Source of the DNA: Takakia lepidozioides
Lineage: Eukaryota; Streptophyta; Takakiopsida; Takakiales; Takakiaceae
DNA length: 64,000 bases
Assembly (NCBI GenBank): GCA_030704615.1
Contig: CM060733.1
Span: forward strand, 54,562,001 to 54,626,000
Direction: 5' to 3'
This document shows, piece after piece, positions 12,101 through 24,021 of the stretch; position 1 is the first letter of the stretch, and each line of letters opens with the position of its first letter. Under the pieces are notes generated by a model, which was not told where the DNA came from, made no database searches, and saw only the letters and a program-made list of their open reading frames with translations. A program made the translations under genes and the position numbers.

Positions 12101-13075
12101 TGGCCCTGCCAAGGGCATTCATCAGCCGGGCATGGCAATGGATTGCGAGACTCGAGGTCGGGTCTGTTTTGGGAGATGGTGCGGGTTTTGCGCCACTTGC
12201 AGCTTCATCAAGCTGTATCTCCAGCATACATCTTGGAGAATGTGCCACTGATGGGCGATTCTCGGGCCAGGGTGATGGCCAGTGTGCATCAAGTCCGGTC
12301 GTGGCTTGGGTCAGCAGTGTTGCTGGATGCAGCTACAGTGGGGTCACGGGCTCATCGTCCACGGCTATGGTGGACTAACATGATGCCACCCGCACTGCTC
12401 AAGCGTGCATTTGATGGGGTGCAGCGGCCAGCACATCTCACAGTGGATAACATTCTGGACACAGGGAGGCAGTCTCAACGTGTGAGACACGATGACCGTT
12501 CGCCTTTGGCAGTGGTCAACAAGGTGGGTCAACCACGAGCAGCATTACCTACACTGCTCAGCTTCCCAGGATCGCATGCTTTCCGGGATAGTGGACCGGG
12601 CCTCCTGTGGGATGCTCAGTTGCAGCAGTTAGTGGAGCCTAATGCTGACGAGCGTGAGCGGGCAATGGGTTTTACCACTGGTACCACGGCGGTGTCGTCT
12701 CTTTCTGAGGCATCACGTCGTCAAGTGTTGGGGCAAGCAATGGATCTCAATTGCTTGACCTGGATTATCAGCTTGGCTCTAGCTGAGCAACGCAGAGTGC
12801 GGAATACACTTCCCTCAATGGTCTCTCTGCCTACCGAGACGGTACAGGCAGTGAGTGGGGGCGAGCATATGAGGACCACGGGGTGCATGCATCCATGGCA
12901 CACGTGGGAGGTGCTCGAGGTTCAGAGGGAGTTGGCAGCCAAGGCGGCTGTGATGGATGAGGGTGGGGATTCTTCTCGAGTTGAGGAGGTCCTCAAGGAT
13001 GAGATGATGGGGCAGGATGATGCCTTGTCATTGACTGAGCAGGTAGGGAGTACTGCTCAAGAGGTTGCAGCATAG
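9167..13075 (+). CDS. Gag-protease-C5 DNA methyltransferase polyprotein of a gypsy element
   Basis: 1302 codons from the ATG at 9167 to UAG at 13073-13075. Domains in order: a retrotransposon gag capsid-like region at about residues 120-225 (VEFFEELRGNY, ESLREAFTRM, QFWYGILD); two zinc knuckles at about 287-301 (CWTCGGPHVKKDC) and 317-331 (CGHCGKHGHGEAQC); an RGG/Gln-rich basic stretch; an aspartic protease with LLDSGA near 649; then a cytosine-5 methyltransferase at about 885-1200. The last domain shows motif I LLDLFGGISTGLAA, motif IV GWPCQGHS with the catalytic Cys, ENV (motif VI) near 1024, RPRLWWTN (motif VIII) near 1064 and a C-terminal RRQVLGQAMD (motif X). The domain would let the element methylate DNA, perhaps its own cDNA or insertion site. 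Methyltransferases inside retrotransposons are known from dinoflagellates and the charophyte Klebsormidium. All key residues are present. Confidence 0.93.
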   Translation: MGTIELDDFIQEFDSWCDLQQMRNPQLFTPFMAWKGLFQHLEGPPMDDYHEFRRGHEVEIEEWRMYWSPDYVSITRGTRATRAVATPAAAPTASASSSGTGGTVATTSTQATTAPALAPVPAFNPVVEFFEELRGNYQGVRTEKLRSLQEFQRKPTESLREAFTRMRRLINVTQGVTEAQAVQFWYGILDKELRRRVRDATLLQAAQPTLANVFLLAERIELNMVEERVVMVGFAKETPRGSGGPSQPLPQRAQGNKGAQVKLREGQRGPQMQGSLPSFAGQQRADVVCWTCGGPHVKKDCPEGGKGPAHAQPAQLQCGHCGKHGHGEAQCYGLHPELRPGQFQGNNGGRGRGGAAQRGRGGQPRGQGQAQRGQGRGGQGVDQGMANRLQQLEQRLAAMATAQVVPALRPDGPAPAPEGGDMGGMGFMCGAALPLVQVESAAAVTRGAARVPEPRGAEVELDPQRGEASRQARLPQSFTLAETVSTPSMAPSSRPTVTEAEVTMPLGRATRGAPLPSVAKATAASVLLGAATSVCQAPLFSATMILTPGVRPAEVFRLAATLCESGEVTSSSAEIVGGVVPEGSSDLRVKTATAAPWQAAAARLMELPARPAIERAMVTPGVVMLDNQDGIFCLSGPAGKRYRPLRVLLDSGAQPLMLGRAAIAGLGLTEADMEPCPFQIQTSLGGSEQARGMTRHELAIRLRPDHPTDGSVMRAKAIVTDAVSYDVLVGGAVLYPMGFTLDFWEESASYRPAWQSGEGRRVQLPVTFIGGVAVAQRGKMPTLAAFTAAVSWPRELLEGNAHSEDVPPPGEQDDMYGMAELPTMVAQTPLWGTSKDLQRDADRRVQQAWVEAFVPSGEEESVGIAPGPPQLSPLDTTPIVWQSPDEGICLLDLFGGISTGLAAVLQAGVRVRRYLYVERDETARRVSLRHVAQLVQRYPELLSVSAIRGYQQALPADISLLGAQDLERVGSIDLVVAGWPCQGHSSAGHGNGLRDSRSGLFWEMVRVLRHLQLHQAVSPAYILENVPLMGDSRARVMASVHQVRSWLGSAVLLDAATVGSRAHRPRLWWTNMMPPALLKRAFDGVQRPAHLTVDNILDTGRQSQRVRHDDRSPLAVVNKVGQPRAALPTLLSFPGSHAFRDSGPGLLWDAQLQQLVEPNADERERAMGFTTGTTAVSSLSEASRRQVLGQAMDLNCLTWIISLALAEQRRVRNTLPSMVSLPTETVQAVSGGEHMRTTGCMHPWHTWEVLEVQRELAAKAAVMDEGGDSSRVEEVLKDEMMGQDDALSLTEQVGSTAQEVAA

Positions 13076-13081
13076 CAACCA
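13073..13081 (+). promoter_or_regulatory. UAG CAA CCA stop-codon readthrough context
   Basis: The methyltransferase ORF ends GCA TAG CAA CCA CGG and the same frame continues open into reverse transcriptase. UAG followed by CARYYA (here CAACCA) is the type I readthrough motif known from plant RNA viruses. This predicts that pol is made as a minority readthrough product. The sequence match and the retained frame are seen; the function is inferred. Confidence 0.65.
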
Positions 13082-13615
13082 CGGGACGCGTCCTCTACCT
13101 CTAAGCCCACTGGACTTAAGGTTGTAGTTACGGAGGACAATTGGGAGCCTGACATTGGACCCATTGTCACCGGAGGAGAGAGACGACGTATACGGCGGTT
13201 CCTGAGGGCTTACAGGAATTGCTTCGCCTTCAGTTTGAAGGACTTGGGAGCACTGAAGGGTCAAGAGATCCGTATTGAGTTGGCCACTGACACGCCAATC
13301 TTTCGGAGACCCTATAGATACAGTGACATGGAGAGGTCTTTGATTCAGATGAGGACTCAAGATCTCTCGGAGGCAGGTTTGGTGGAGCTCTCTGGTGGAG
13401 AGTATGCTTCAGCCACAGTGATGCCAGCCAAGAAGGATGTCTATGGCAATTGGACGGAGAGACGTATGTGCGGTGATTACCGGCCTGTAAATCGTCAGAC
13501 CAAGTCCGATAAGTATGCCATGCCAACACCAGAGGAGATCTTTGATGCCATCGGGCATGCTGAGGCCTTTAGCATCGGACTTCCTTTATTGTTTAATGTT
13601 TTGTTGTTTATTCAC
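13076..13615 (+). pseudogene. Reverse transcriptase N-terminal part, truncated
   Basis: It is in frame with the upstream ORF after its UAG. It encodes the linker and RT fingers typical of Ty3/gypsy: FRRPYRYSDMERSLI, EAGLVELSGGEYASATVMPAKKD, then RMCGDYRPVNRQT and a helix to GHAEAFS. Family members should continue with a D-L-x-S-G-Y-H-Q palm motif, but after about 13577 the sequence switches to unrelated AT-rich DNA and stops at TAG 13613-13615. The catalytic YxDD, RNase H and integrase are absent, so this copy cannot transpose on its own. Confidence 0.9.
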
Positions 13616-13670
13616 TAGAACTGTGTGTCCCTGTTGTGTGTTGGTCTGACATGATGTTCCTCTTGACCAG
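13578..13670. other. Breakpoint between the gypsy element and the decayed methylase-like locus
   Basis: RT sequence ends abruptly at about 13577. The following 90 bp look like the 3' part of an intron (pyrimidine-rich, CTCTTGACCAG acceptor at 13660-13670) of the next gene, whose earlier exons are missing. No target duplication could be paired, so this is a deletion or rearrangement junction and not a simple insertion. Confidence 0.55.
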
Positions 13671-16600
13671 GAATTTTTGCAAGCCTCACAACTTATATTA
13701 GAAATGCTTAGCGTTAAGGAGGTCATGACCTTGGTCCTTTGCGATGATGATGTTTGGGAGAAGTGGCATGAGGTTTTCAGAAAGTGGGAGAAGGGAAACC
13801 TCTTGGACATTAACGGAAAGAAGCACAAAGGTGTACAATCGCAGCTAACAAAATCTGCAGTCTGCAAACTCCAGGGATTGAATCTCTTTCAAATGAAGAA
13901 GGTTGCGCAGAAGATTTTGGACTTGAAGATCTGCGTTCGTGGTCCTTACAAAGGGAAAAAACCCCAAGATTCTCTGCCTGTCCGATTACATCGATCGAAT
14001 AAAGGACAGGCGATTTATCATCGATGATATTATGGTGGTATTGGGATATGATGCCAGGAGCAAGCAGCATCTAGAGCCGTACACAAAAGCAGAATGGCTC
14101 GAAGTGAAGAAAAGGTACAAGTTCAACAAGTCGAAGTTCGAGACATTCCGATCGAAATTGGGGGCCAAATACATGAAAAGCAAAGTAAACATGAACATGA
14201 AGACCGAGAAAGTGAGTGACGCTTTCATCAAATACATGCTTTCATGCAAGAAAAGGGTTGAAGACATGGAGAAGGAAATGGGCAACCTCAAGGATACATT
14301 CAAGTCACATTACCAGTGCATTGGAGGGAAGCGGAGGTTCACGGATGCCAAAACACAGTTGAAAATTGTGAGAAAGAGGGATTTCGATAACATCGCAATG
14401 GTGTCCGTCAACACAGTCTGTGACAATGACTCAACTGTTTTCATGCAAAGAAATTACAAGAATATTTTCGATGCGTTCTTCGAACAGTAGCTAAGCCTCA
14501 ATGCATTTGTTTTCTTTTCGACGCAGAGGTCTTCTTCCAATCTCGTCTCGTACATAAGGTTTGGCGAGGGGCGGGACAAGTATATTCTGCTTCAGGGGTT
14601 GTATCTTCCTGGAGAGTTCGACAATCCTTACATGAGCCGGCCAAAGTCATTTTCAATGCCACTCATGTGCCTTGATTACGTATTTCCTGCTACAACTGCC
14701 CAGATTGAGAACCACGAGGAGCACCTGCAGGGAGTGCTGATGTTCAACCCCATTAAACTAGTGATTAAGGCTCCAGACATTGAGCTCACGGAACACGAGA
14801 AAGACTGTGCTGCTTATGAACACGAATTGCGGGCAGAGTCGAGCGACTACATTGCATCCTTGTTCTGTGATGAAGGGATGGTGGCTGTCAACGTTTTTGG
14901 AGGCGTAATGTTAACATCGGCTCTCCACGTAAGCATTTGATTTCCATTTCCATTCGATTTCCATTTCCATTTCCATTTCCAAAAGACATCTTTGGAACCT
15001 CGTGCGATCACGCGTTCATCATGTTTACTCAATGGTTGGCATCTTTTGCACGCTAGGAACGTCCATGTCCTCGATATAAATCACAACCTGAAAAAGAAAT
15101 TATGCGCGAATAAGGTTGCCGCTAACTACACACTCCTCCACACGGAGAATGAGGACGGAACCGAGGTTGGTGATGACACATTGGGAGGGCAGGAGACCCA
15201 CAGGCACAATGGCGAAGGAAATGACGATGACGATGACGATGACAGACAAAGAGATCTGGAGACAGAGCAAAACCAGGAAGAAGGTGACGGAAACGAAACG
15301 TTGGAGAAAAATGAAAGACATGAGGGAGGTGAGGAAGGCAAGGGCGACTACCAACACGATGATGCCGTCAACAATTTCTTGGAAGATGAGATAGAAAAAA
15401 TTGAGCAAGGCAGAAATCCACCAGTTGAACAAGCAGGGAGGGTAGTACCAAAAGAAAGCCACCATCCACAGGCCCAGACAAATACCCGTGAAGGAGACAA
15501 TCCCGAGACAATTGTGTTGTCTTCTTCTACTGAAAGAAGTGGGGGGAGACAATGTAAAGGATAACGCTGCTTCTAGAGACGTCTTCAATAAGGAGATTTC
15601 AGAAATAGACTCAGGGATGGGATTCAGTCCTGGGAGGGGGATATGCCATTACGGATGTCACCATATCAAGGTTTAAGCCAACGAGTTAGAGACATCGTTG
15701 ATGGTCAGGCTTCTAAGGCATTGGTTGACGATCAAAACTCTGTTGAAGTGAGTATTGCAGATTATGAGCTGTTCTGACACTTGTAAAACCCAATTTATAA
15801 CAAACTTGATATAACATCAAAATCTTTTACCAATGGAACTATTAACCTATTGCACAGTGATAGTCTCGTAAATGAATCGAAATTTATATGGAAGTCTAAT
15901 CGTCCGCATTTTCTGTAGATCCGCGAGTCCAATACGGAGGAAATGACACATACTAGAACAAACGACACACAACAGCGTACAATGACGAAACAATACGACT
16001 TGAGAGTGAGGATATCGTCGCCCAAGGTGACAGCTTCAGAAACCGCGGGCGATCGCGCGAGGTTACTTATGGGAAGAGTCGACAAAAACATACTGGACGG
16101 CGAAAGACCCATCGCCGGTGAAATTGGCGGCGAAACCTCATCCGGCTTGGAGCAAGTGCCGCCAAAGCTGGTACTTCATTCTCCGCCTTTTGCTTTCCTT
16201 TATGCATTCCATTGCGAAAAAATTCCAATGAATTAATAATGATTTCCTAATGGGCAGGATGATATGATCTATCCACCACACGACTATTCCCAAGATGTCC
16301 AACCCGCGGATTTCTTTGCTCTTCCAATGGGTCCAAATGGATGTCAGCCCGGATATTATGTCCTGGTTCTGGATGTCGGGTTCCTATGTGAGGTCTACCT
16401 CCAGAATGGGCCAAAAACCCCTCTCGCAACTCGGCCTTGTATATCCGCTGGAAGATTTAAGTTAGCAATGCGACATGAGGTGGGAAACTTCCTCAAATGG
16501 GTCGTCAAGAAGTTTTGGGTCATCTTATAGAACAGTGGCAAAGAAGAGACTGTCGTGGATTTCAAATCAGCCTTGTTCGGGAGGAATGCCCACAAGGTCA

Positions 16601-17880
16601 TCCATTACAGTTCCGACCAATGTGTGGAACATAGACTTACTTTCAACACATATTGGCCTACGCTACCTAAGGCCCCAATCTACTTCAAACGACTTTATGA
16701 CTTGTTCGTAGACCCCGACTCTAAAGCCTACAGGTCTAACACCCTGCTTATCGACGTCGTTGGGAACATGTACAAGTCTTTCCTCAATCCTCTGAGCCTG
16801 GTCATCTTCCTACCTAAATACGAAGCACTTGTAGATCCATACAAGGATGATTTTTTTATGGGTCATCTGAAGCCCCACCTGGAGAAGTTGAAGCCTTCAA
16901 AAATGGACACTTGGGCCTTCAATGAGCAGAACCCTTTTGGAATACCTAAGGATATCTACTTTCAGGATGCTATAGTGAAATTCATTAATCGTTGGGACTT
17001 TCCATGGCCTAAGAACAAGGAGGAATGGGATGCACAGCTGGACATATTAAGCCTGGAATAAAATATCTTATTAAAGATATTAAGAGTATTATCGTAAAAT
17101 TTAGTGGGAAAGAATTTGCTAGGCAGGGGCAAATTCTATTGGTCGACGATGACCCTTCCAAGGCACTCCGAAACCAAGTGAATACTGGAGTCTTCCCCAT
17201 CACATTCAAGGAATCAAGCAATTTGGAGGATTTGGTTGACCTCACCAAAGCTTTGTGGCATTTTCTCTCTGGCTTGATTGGAGCCCAGTCTGCTGTTGAT
17301 TACGTCGGCAAGAACTCTTGCAAATCTTCCTGCCCTCCGATAGGTCGAAATCACCTCTACAGTCTGGCCCTGGTTTGGAAGATTTATTGATGCTTCTGTT
17401 TGGCACCCCCTTCAAAAAGATCCCGATTATCTGGGTACGTAGTTTAACATTGATCTATTTTGTGTGTAGTCCATCAGCTTTACTTCAACCTCCATTTGTA
17501 CTTATTCGTTTGTTGACTTCACATGACTTTTGTGAGATCAATGATATTTCAATGATCTTTGTATTTTCCTTAACAATTCCTTTCTGAGCTGCCTCCACAC
17601 AGTTATATTCCAGTGTCAAGTTCAGAATCAAACTCGACAGGAGAAGAAAGAGGAACGACAGCGAAAGGCTGAGCAGAGGGACCGCGAGGCTTTACATTTG
17701 TCAGGGTCATCAAGTACAGCTACCAGTGAGGTGTCTGGTCATATCTTACATCAATCTCCCACTGTATCCATCTCCTCGGGTGCACATAATTCCGCCATCA
17801 GTGGTAACCGACGGCGATCTCGAACATATGCATTGAGTGTGAGCCGTTTGGGAAGCAACTCTGTATTATTGATGAAATAA
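13671..17880 (+). pseudogene. Decayed multi-exon gene with methylase-like Gly loop, unknown function
   Basis: 5'-truncated gene. Exon A (from 13671, EFLQASQLILEML onward) carries a frameshift in an A6 run at 13956-13961, then continues through GYDARSKQHLEPYTKAEW to about 14490. Exon B (about 14556-14931) reads SYIRFGEGRDKYILLQGLYL and ends IASLFCDEGMVAVNVFGG followed by VMLTSALH, with a GTAAGC donor. The next exon starts RNVHVLDINHNLKKKL. That pair resembles motif I plus the acidic-loop strand of amino-methyltransferases and is laid out like the gene at 19.2-24.0 kb. An acidic linker with a run of Asp follows. A further exon (16259 on, PADFFALPMGPNG) has an in-frame TAG at 16528-16530 and continues to 17061, where the frame shifts. 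The last exon ends LLMK at 17880. I do not recognise the family as a whole. It is convergent with the ParB-methylase gene and may be its partner. Confidence 0.5.
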
Positions 17881-18930
17881 ACTATGGCCGGCCTGTTCAT
17901 TACACACATACGTTATTTAACTTTGTCAATGTTATGCCAGATCCTTTCGGCTGCAATGTTAGTCATCGAAGTTTGAGAGAAATCACGCACGATCGCGCGT
18001 GGTTCTTTCATATATCCTCTTGTGGAGCTAGCATGGATCAGCAGTGCCATCAGATGCTATCAAAACAAGTTGACTTCATTGTCAGTTTAAGCAATAACAG
18101 ATCAGGCTGGAGGCTGGAGGAGGTTGGAGGAGAAGAAATTTTCCGATGTTTTCATATTACGATGGGGAACAAGTGGCACAATCATCGTCTATGACTGAAT
18201 TCGGGTTCCTATCTCATATTTCAAGCTCCCACGATGGTCGTCTCATTTGATCCTAAGCGAATTGTGAAGCTCTGTTAAAATCTCTCTTCAAATGGATTGA
18301 AGTAATTTTGGCGGCTTCGAAATTCCTCCCCTGACGAACTGATGGCCACCTTGTGGTTGATTGAAATCTGGATGCACTCGGCTCGTTGTGGTTCTCAATG
18401 GTGGTAGAGGCAGAGATCTGTCGCGTGATCACTCGTGGTTCGAAAAGCGGACTTCAGCATCGTCCTAGTTCTCCAGCCGACTGCCAAAGTGTTATATTAC
18501 CTCAACAGTGCCACATGTGATTGGTCAGAGTGATGTTTTTTCTATGCTCACGCATTCAACAACGAAAATGTTGTCATTTGAAGATGTGATGATTCTGCAG
18601 GCATAGTGAGTTACTTTAGGTCAGTTACAGCAAGGGAACTCAAGGTATTCGGATAATCCGTCCTAGAATATTTCACACCATCATCCTGGATGATTCATTG
18701 ATGTGTTTTAGAACATGCACTCAAATCATCGAGGCTGATGGTGTCACTTGTTCCCTGGCAGATTGTTCAAGTATCTTATAATCCTAGTCTTTAAGTTATT
18801 TGAAGTTAATCAAATCTCCAATAATTGACAGCATCCTCGTGGTGTTTTATTTGGTTCTTATATCCTTCGTTTGGAGATCCATTATTCTTTTGAGGACACC
18901 AATGATTAACATCGCGCGATCACGCGTGCT
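15001..18930. repeat. Five dispersed palindromes centred on GATC
   Basis: Near-perfect palindromes of up to 24 bp with core CGCGCGATCGCGCG occur at 15001-15020, 16041-16064, 17981-18004, 18416-18438 and 18906-18930. Outer arms are often AACCACG/CGTGGTT. The first is in an intron, the second in or beside an exon, and the others lie downstream of the gene. They are absent from the rest of the window as far as I can see. Confidence 0.7.
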
Positions 18931-19209
18931 TTTCTAAGAGCTGACATGTTCTGATGTCCACATTGCACACCAAAATGGTGTTACAAGGAGGCAGAATGTC
19001 AGCAATTGAACGTCAATCTCCAGCCACATTCCCGTCATTTTCATGTGGACTGGACGCCAAAGGAGGAACACCGTCGCTAACAATCTCAACAATCATATGT
19101 ACTTCAAAGTGCTTGATACTGCGTATATTCATGTAGCTGATTTCTATAGGAGTCTTTTTGCTATTCCCATTCCAACAACATCAGATCCACTGAGACTGCC
19201 ATATTCCGA
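17881..19209. other. Non-coding interval between two convergent decayed genes
   Basis: No supported reading frame. It holds three of the five GATC palindromes and is otherwise unremarkable AT-rich sequence. Confidence 0.5.
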
Positions 19210-22200
19210 AATCGGAATCAGGCATAGGGTTGTAGAAAAAAGGGCTTCTGGGGACTCGCAAGAAACGATTTTCTGGCAAAGAATGGCGGATGCGATTTTG
19301 TCTCTTCCTCTGCAACAGGGTCCGATTCGGGCAAGTCTCCCAGCATTTCCTCATCAGACGACTCTGCAAGGCTGAGTGTATGCACAAACAGAGAATGAAG
19401 CACATTAGAACATTCAAACAGGGAATCATCGGCAGGTTGCATGGCCCCTATAACCGAAACCAATACACTTACTATGGTGCAACTCACTCGAAGACAGGCA
19501 TTGCAGGAAGCGGCTTCGGGCGCCCCTGCATCGGACAAATTTCCTGGACTTCCTCCTCCTCCTTTTCCTCCTCCCCTTCCACGTACTGTTCTGCGTTGTT
19601 GGGATCCTCAGTAGGAGGCAGACGCTGTAGGCCCGCCAAATTAAAATCGTACAAGGCCGTATCCCCCTCAAATGAACACAAATCGGTTGGACATCATTCC
19701 CGCCCACATACAGGCACCTGCGAATTCATATGACACAACCAAAGCCAAAGTCAAGAATGACTCGCTTCCTCGCGCAAGCAAACAAAGACAATCGGAAACG
19801 GTGTCAATTTCGGTGCCGCAATCACGTAACGTTCTCACCTGTATTAGCAATGACGTCGAGGACCCTGCCTTCAACATCCGTACACATCTCCATGAGCGTC
19901 TGGATGAATGCAGGACTCCTAGTCCTGCCATACCTCCAAGGCTTGCCCAACAAATCACAAAGCATGTCCTTCTCTCCCACATGGTTGAACATGACGTTAT
20001 ACTCCAGTGGATCAACTGTGGAATCAACAAGTCTGCCTGCTTGACGTAATTTGAATTTCGAATGTTCCTTCACGAAGCGGAATGCCTGAAAGATAAGAGT
20101 CTGCAAAGAAGGAAAGGAGAACGTGAGAGGTGGCCTACACGTACATGGGCAATTTTGGCGCAGAAATTGGTAGAACAGAGGAAAACCGCAGCATACCTTT
20201 TGACTATCGTTGACAAGACCCTGCGTGTTGTTGCAAGTCCAGATCTTCTTCAGGATGGGTGCTGCACTTCTCCCCGTCCATACTTTGATATCATTCTCAA
20301 TGACTTATCTATCGGCTGCTAGCACAACAACACAGCCGTCGTCGTCCAACATGTTGGCTGCGAACCCGAATGTGTGGCTCCAGTATCTTTTGTCGTACTT
20401 GTTCCACCACGGTAGTGAGCCCAGCCCTAGTATCTCCTGCCCATCCGGGATATCCACAAGGATCATGTCGATGGAGGCTTTCACCGCCCTGCCCCCGACT
20501 GTGCTCTTTTTGCCGTGGCTCATCGCCACAAAATACTCCATCATCTTTGTGTAGCCGGGAGTGTCCTCGATATCATTGCCAGTGGCCTTCCTCTTCCCCT
20601 TCCCTTGGTGGGCCTCGATCGCCTTCCTCAATCTCGTTTTCTCCAGCCTTCTCGTCAGTGCAGTTAGGAAATTTTCATTAACACATTCCACAATTGTGGG
20701 TGTTTTGAGGACTTCCCTGCCCGCAATGTGTACCACACGGTAGGGTCTGCCAGGTGCATCCTCGTATAGTGATCTCTTCGCAGCTGAACCCTCGGAGCGC
20801 TGGCCCTTGTGAATTTTCGGACAAGGTGTGGCCCCCTGGGTGTTATCTTGCTGGAAATCGTCGTCAGAATCCTCGTCATCTGGCTGACTATGTTGCTGCT
20901 TCTTCTTCTTGGGTGTGGGGCTCTTCGTCTCTTGCCCCTGTTTGCGCGTTCTTTTCTTCTTGTCCTTGGGCTGCTCAGCTGCCTGCTTCTCCATCTGCTC
21001 CTTCGCCAACGTTGCCGCCTTGGCTTACTTTCTCAGTGCTTTCTGCTTTGCTGCCTCCTCTGCTTTCAGTTTTTCCGCATTCTCTGGTTGGGGATCCAAA
21101 TGCGCCTTCATAGCCCGGGCATTTGCTTCCTTCTTCAAGTTAACCTCCGAGAGGTCAACGGTCCCACTTGGGAGATCCACATACCAGGGACAATCTACCA
21201 AATGCTCGGCATGCCACTCCTTCGCCATTACTTCTGTGTACATCGTACCACAACCTCCAGGTGTCCTCCATGCTAGGAAGAATGGTGGAACCCTTTGAAT
21301 GGCTCCGGACGGAATGAGAGCAAAATTTATGTACCTGCAATCGCGAGTCACTTCAACAGAAATCATGCTATTGATGCATCATGCAAGAGGAAGTTCTGAA
21401 TGCAGAAGGTATTTTGGCACCGAAATACGCAATGGACTGTGCCCCAATTACCCAGCATTCACATCTTGCAGAGGGATATTTTGGCGCCGCAATATCCACC
21501 GTTTTTTGGCTAAATTCTCAAAACTGCAATTAGGGGGATGCATTGGCAGCAGATTACCTGAACAGGACTCGCATTGCCATTTTGTCGGCACCCTCCTGCT
21601 CTTCGATGTATATGCTGCGTCTTGCCTTTGCAATTTCTCTGAAAAAGAGGTTTGTGAAGCGCCCTCGCCAGGACTGCACGTAGTTCTCCATTGTCTCCGG
21701 TTTCATCCAGTCGATCTGTAACTTGAAAGTGGTGGTGTTGCAATCCAATTGCTCGTGGGCGTGGGTCAGTACCTGCAGCATTGCAGGTCTCCAAAACATT
21801 CATGAATTTAAAATTGCAATGATGTCCAACACACAGAAGAGGAGGACATTATACCTGATGCCACCAAGTCATCACATTTAGCCAGTCGTTCATTTTGTCG
21901 TCAGTTGGCTCGATGGGAAAGTGGTACAACAGTTTCGTGTTTGTATGGCCGTTCCAGATTCGCAGCCACTCGTCTGCATGGCCTAACATCGGTCAGACAA
22001 AAGAACCTCATCATGAGAATCGCGAAAAGACACAAAACAAGAACAAACACATACTAACCTTCTCCGCCGGCTCAACACAGGACACTGCGATGTCATGAAG
22101 TTTCTCCATGGACATTTCCGGTTTCATGGGTCTGGAGTAATGCAGTCATATTTCTGCTAGGAACTCGGCATCAAGACCAGGGTCAGCAGTTGCAACTTGC

Positions 22201-24021
22201 TTCACAAGTTTGGACCTGTACTTGGTCCGTGATTGCCTCCCTGCCTGCACAATGTGACTCTCTATCGACGTGTCCGCCTTGTTGGGGGCATCACTCTCAA
22301 AGAACTGCCTTTTGGCATAGGCCAAGTCATCCCTGATGTTCGTCTGCATTCCCATACCCAGCAGATACAGTCAGGCCACTGATCCCTGCAACAAATAGCA
22401 TTAAATCGGGAAATTTGAGATGAACCTCACTGAATAGAGGATCTCCACCATGGCGTCTAGTGTTGGTCGGTACCAGGTGCGATCCGCTTTCACAAGGGAC
22501 TTCATGTACAGCTTGGGATCGAGGGATTTTTGGAAGTTCGTCAGCGGTGCTGTGCCCACTTCTTGCACTCTGTAGAGCATATGTGCCAGGTGAGTTTCCA
22601 CGAAGGCCCTCTCTGTTACCCTACCATGGAGAAAAAAAAATGAACAACATGAAAATATGATACAAAAATAACCAGATTTCGGCACAACAATCCAATTTCC
22701 AGTTCATAGAGTGGATAACAGTCAAGAATATTGCCTATTTTGGCGCCGCAATAGGCACTACACAAGGATGTAGTAGTATACTTATAGATTTATATCCGCC
22801 ATGGCACCCTTCAGCAGTCCTCTGTCCCTCACGTCCACCTTCACGACAATGCAGTCCACCATGTAATGCCAATTGATATCTTGCGGATGCATTTCAGCAA
22901 TGTACTCTGTCTAGGCAAACATCCTGTGGTTCCCGTCCTATACGAAGAACATCTTCCCTGCCATGTGTGCGAATGTGGGATTACTTTTCAGAGAGGCTTC
23001 AAACTCGGCATTTACAGTGTGCCAGTGGGGGCTCCAATTCTGAAGCTCCTCTGTAGTGGGGCCCCTTGTGACATCCTGGTCATTCTCAATGGAAACGTAG
23101 AATGCTGCCGACCCCCGTCTGTACCCCTCTCTGAAGTTGTGCTTCAGTCGGTCGATGTCTCCTGGCAGTGCTTGCCTTACAACTGGAAGGCTAACCATGC
23201 AACACAAAGGAACTTTGAGGTTCTCCGGATACACCATGGAGCCCAAAACGCGGCCTATGTTGCTATATTCACAGGTTGCTATATTCATGTCTCGTGCGCT
23301 CATGAGCATACCCGCCACCAGTTTTTACTTCTACCACCTCTCTCACTAGCCTGTCTGCTGTCTTGGAGGTTTTGCTCCTCCGCAAGCTCCACCAGGTTCT
23401 GATCTCCTGGGAAGTCGTCAAGTCGCACCACGTTGTCGTCCTCAGCTTCTGTCAGCTCAATGGGCCGCCCTTCTGCAGATCCGAGTCCGATATCTCCAGC
23501 GGCCTCCACTGCATCCGTGTTTTGTGAAACTGCTTGCAAACCCAATATCTCGGCTTCCAGTCTCCCAAGTGGTTTTACAGGCAAAGCCATGGGCTCCTTT
23601 TGCTTTCTCGGCTTTTGGACTCTAGGTGGGCTTTTTCTGAGGCGATTTCTGAGGTGTTCTGTGAGGAGTTGCCTGCCTCGATGCACTTCCAGCTTGCAAG
23701 CGCAGCACCCAGGCAGGAGTATCCAAAGTTGGGTCGCCCCCTTGCGATCCCTCCCCAGCTCCTATGTCAAACAATAAGGAAAACATGACACACTGCACGC
23801 AAAAAAAAGGGTGTAAAAAGAATAGTGCGTATGGAGTGCTTTACATCCGCGAAGCACGAATCTCTCACTAGTAGGCGATTTGAGTCTCCGGATAACGAGG
23901 TATGCATTTCCTGCATGAGACGGAGCTTCAGTTGTGTCGTCGGCGGCTTCCCAAAATCCCGCGTCCTTCTTCTCTGTGCCGGAGTCGCGTGACCTTCCAC
24001 AAACTCTATGCTATCACTATG
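19210..24021 (-). pseudogene. ParB-like plus N6/N4 amino-methyltransferase fusion gene, decayed
   Basis: At least a dozen exons on the minus strand. Reading 5' to 3': 24021-23845 (HSDSIEFVEGHATP); about 23759-23300 (VVRLDDFPGDQNLVELAEEQ); about 23300-22800 with a ParB-type DGNHR at 22923-22937 in the context MFFV(stop)DGNHRMFA; 22621-22435; 22384-22060; about 21985-21858; 21772-21560; 21366-20197 with a lysine-rich linker; then a β-class methylase half with DMILVDIPDG (DPPY position) near 20440 and GFAANMLDDDGCVVVLAA; 20101-19839 with RTRSPAFIQTL leading to GRVLDVIANTG; then 19718 onward with GACMWAGMMSNRFV and SFEGDTALYDF; and an acidic tail. The order target motif then Gly loop is the permuted (β) arrangement. 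Nonsense codons: 22938-22940 and 22911-22913 (both at expected Trp), 21025-21027 and 20305-20307, plus a frameshift near 19675. ParB-methylase fusions are known from bacteria and phages. Here the gene has introns, so it is long resident in a eukaryote. Confidence 0.7.

Larger units (their letters stand above)
5391..13577 (+). mobile_element. Ty3/gypsy LTR retrotransposon, 3' truncated, carrying a DNA methyltransferase
   Basis: The coding part (gag, zinc knuckles, protease, methyltransferase, start of reverse transcriptase) is read directly from 9167-13577. The 5' boundary is tentative: sequence from about 5391 (TGTGAAACTAG) has LTR-like character with a TATA box at 5623-5630. I found no convincing tRNA primer-binding site, and the 3' LTR is missing because the element stops at about 13578 within the RT fingers. 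The long leader (about 5.8-9.1 kb) contains a 100-bp repeat array and a GC-rich minisatellite. The gag-to-RT frame is open apart from one UAG, so this copy is young compared with its neighbours. Confidence 0.75.
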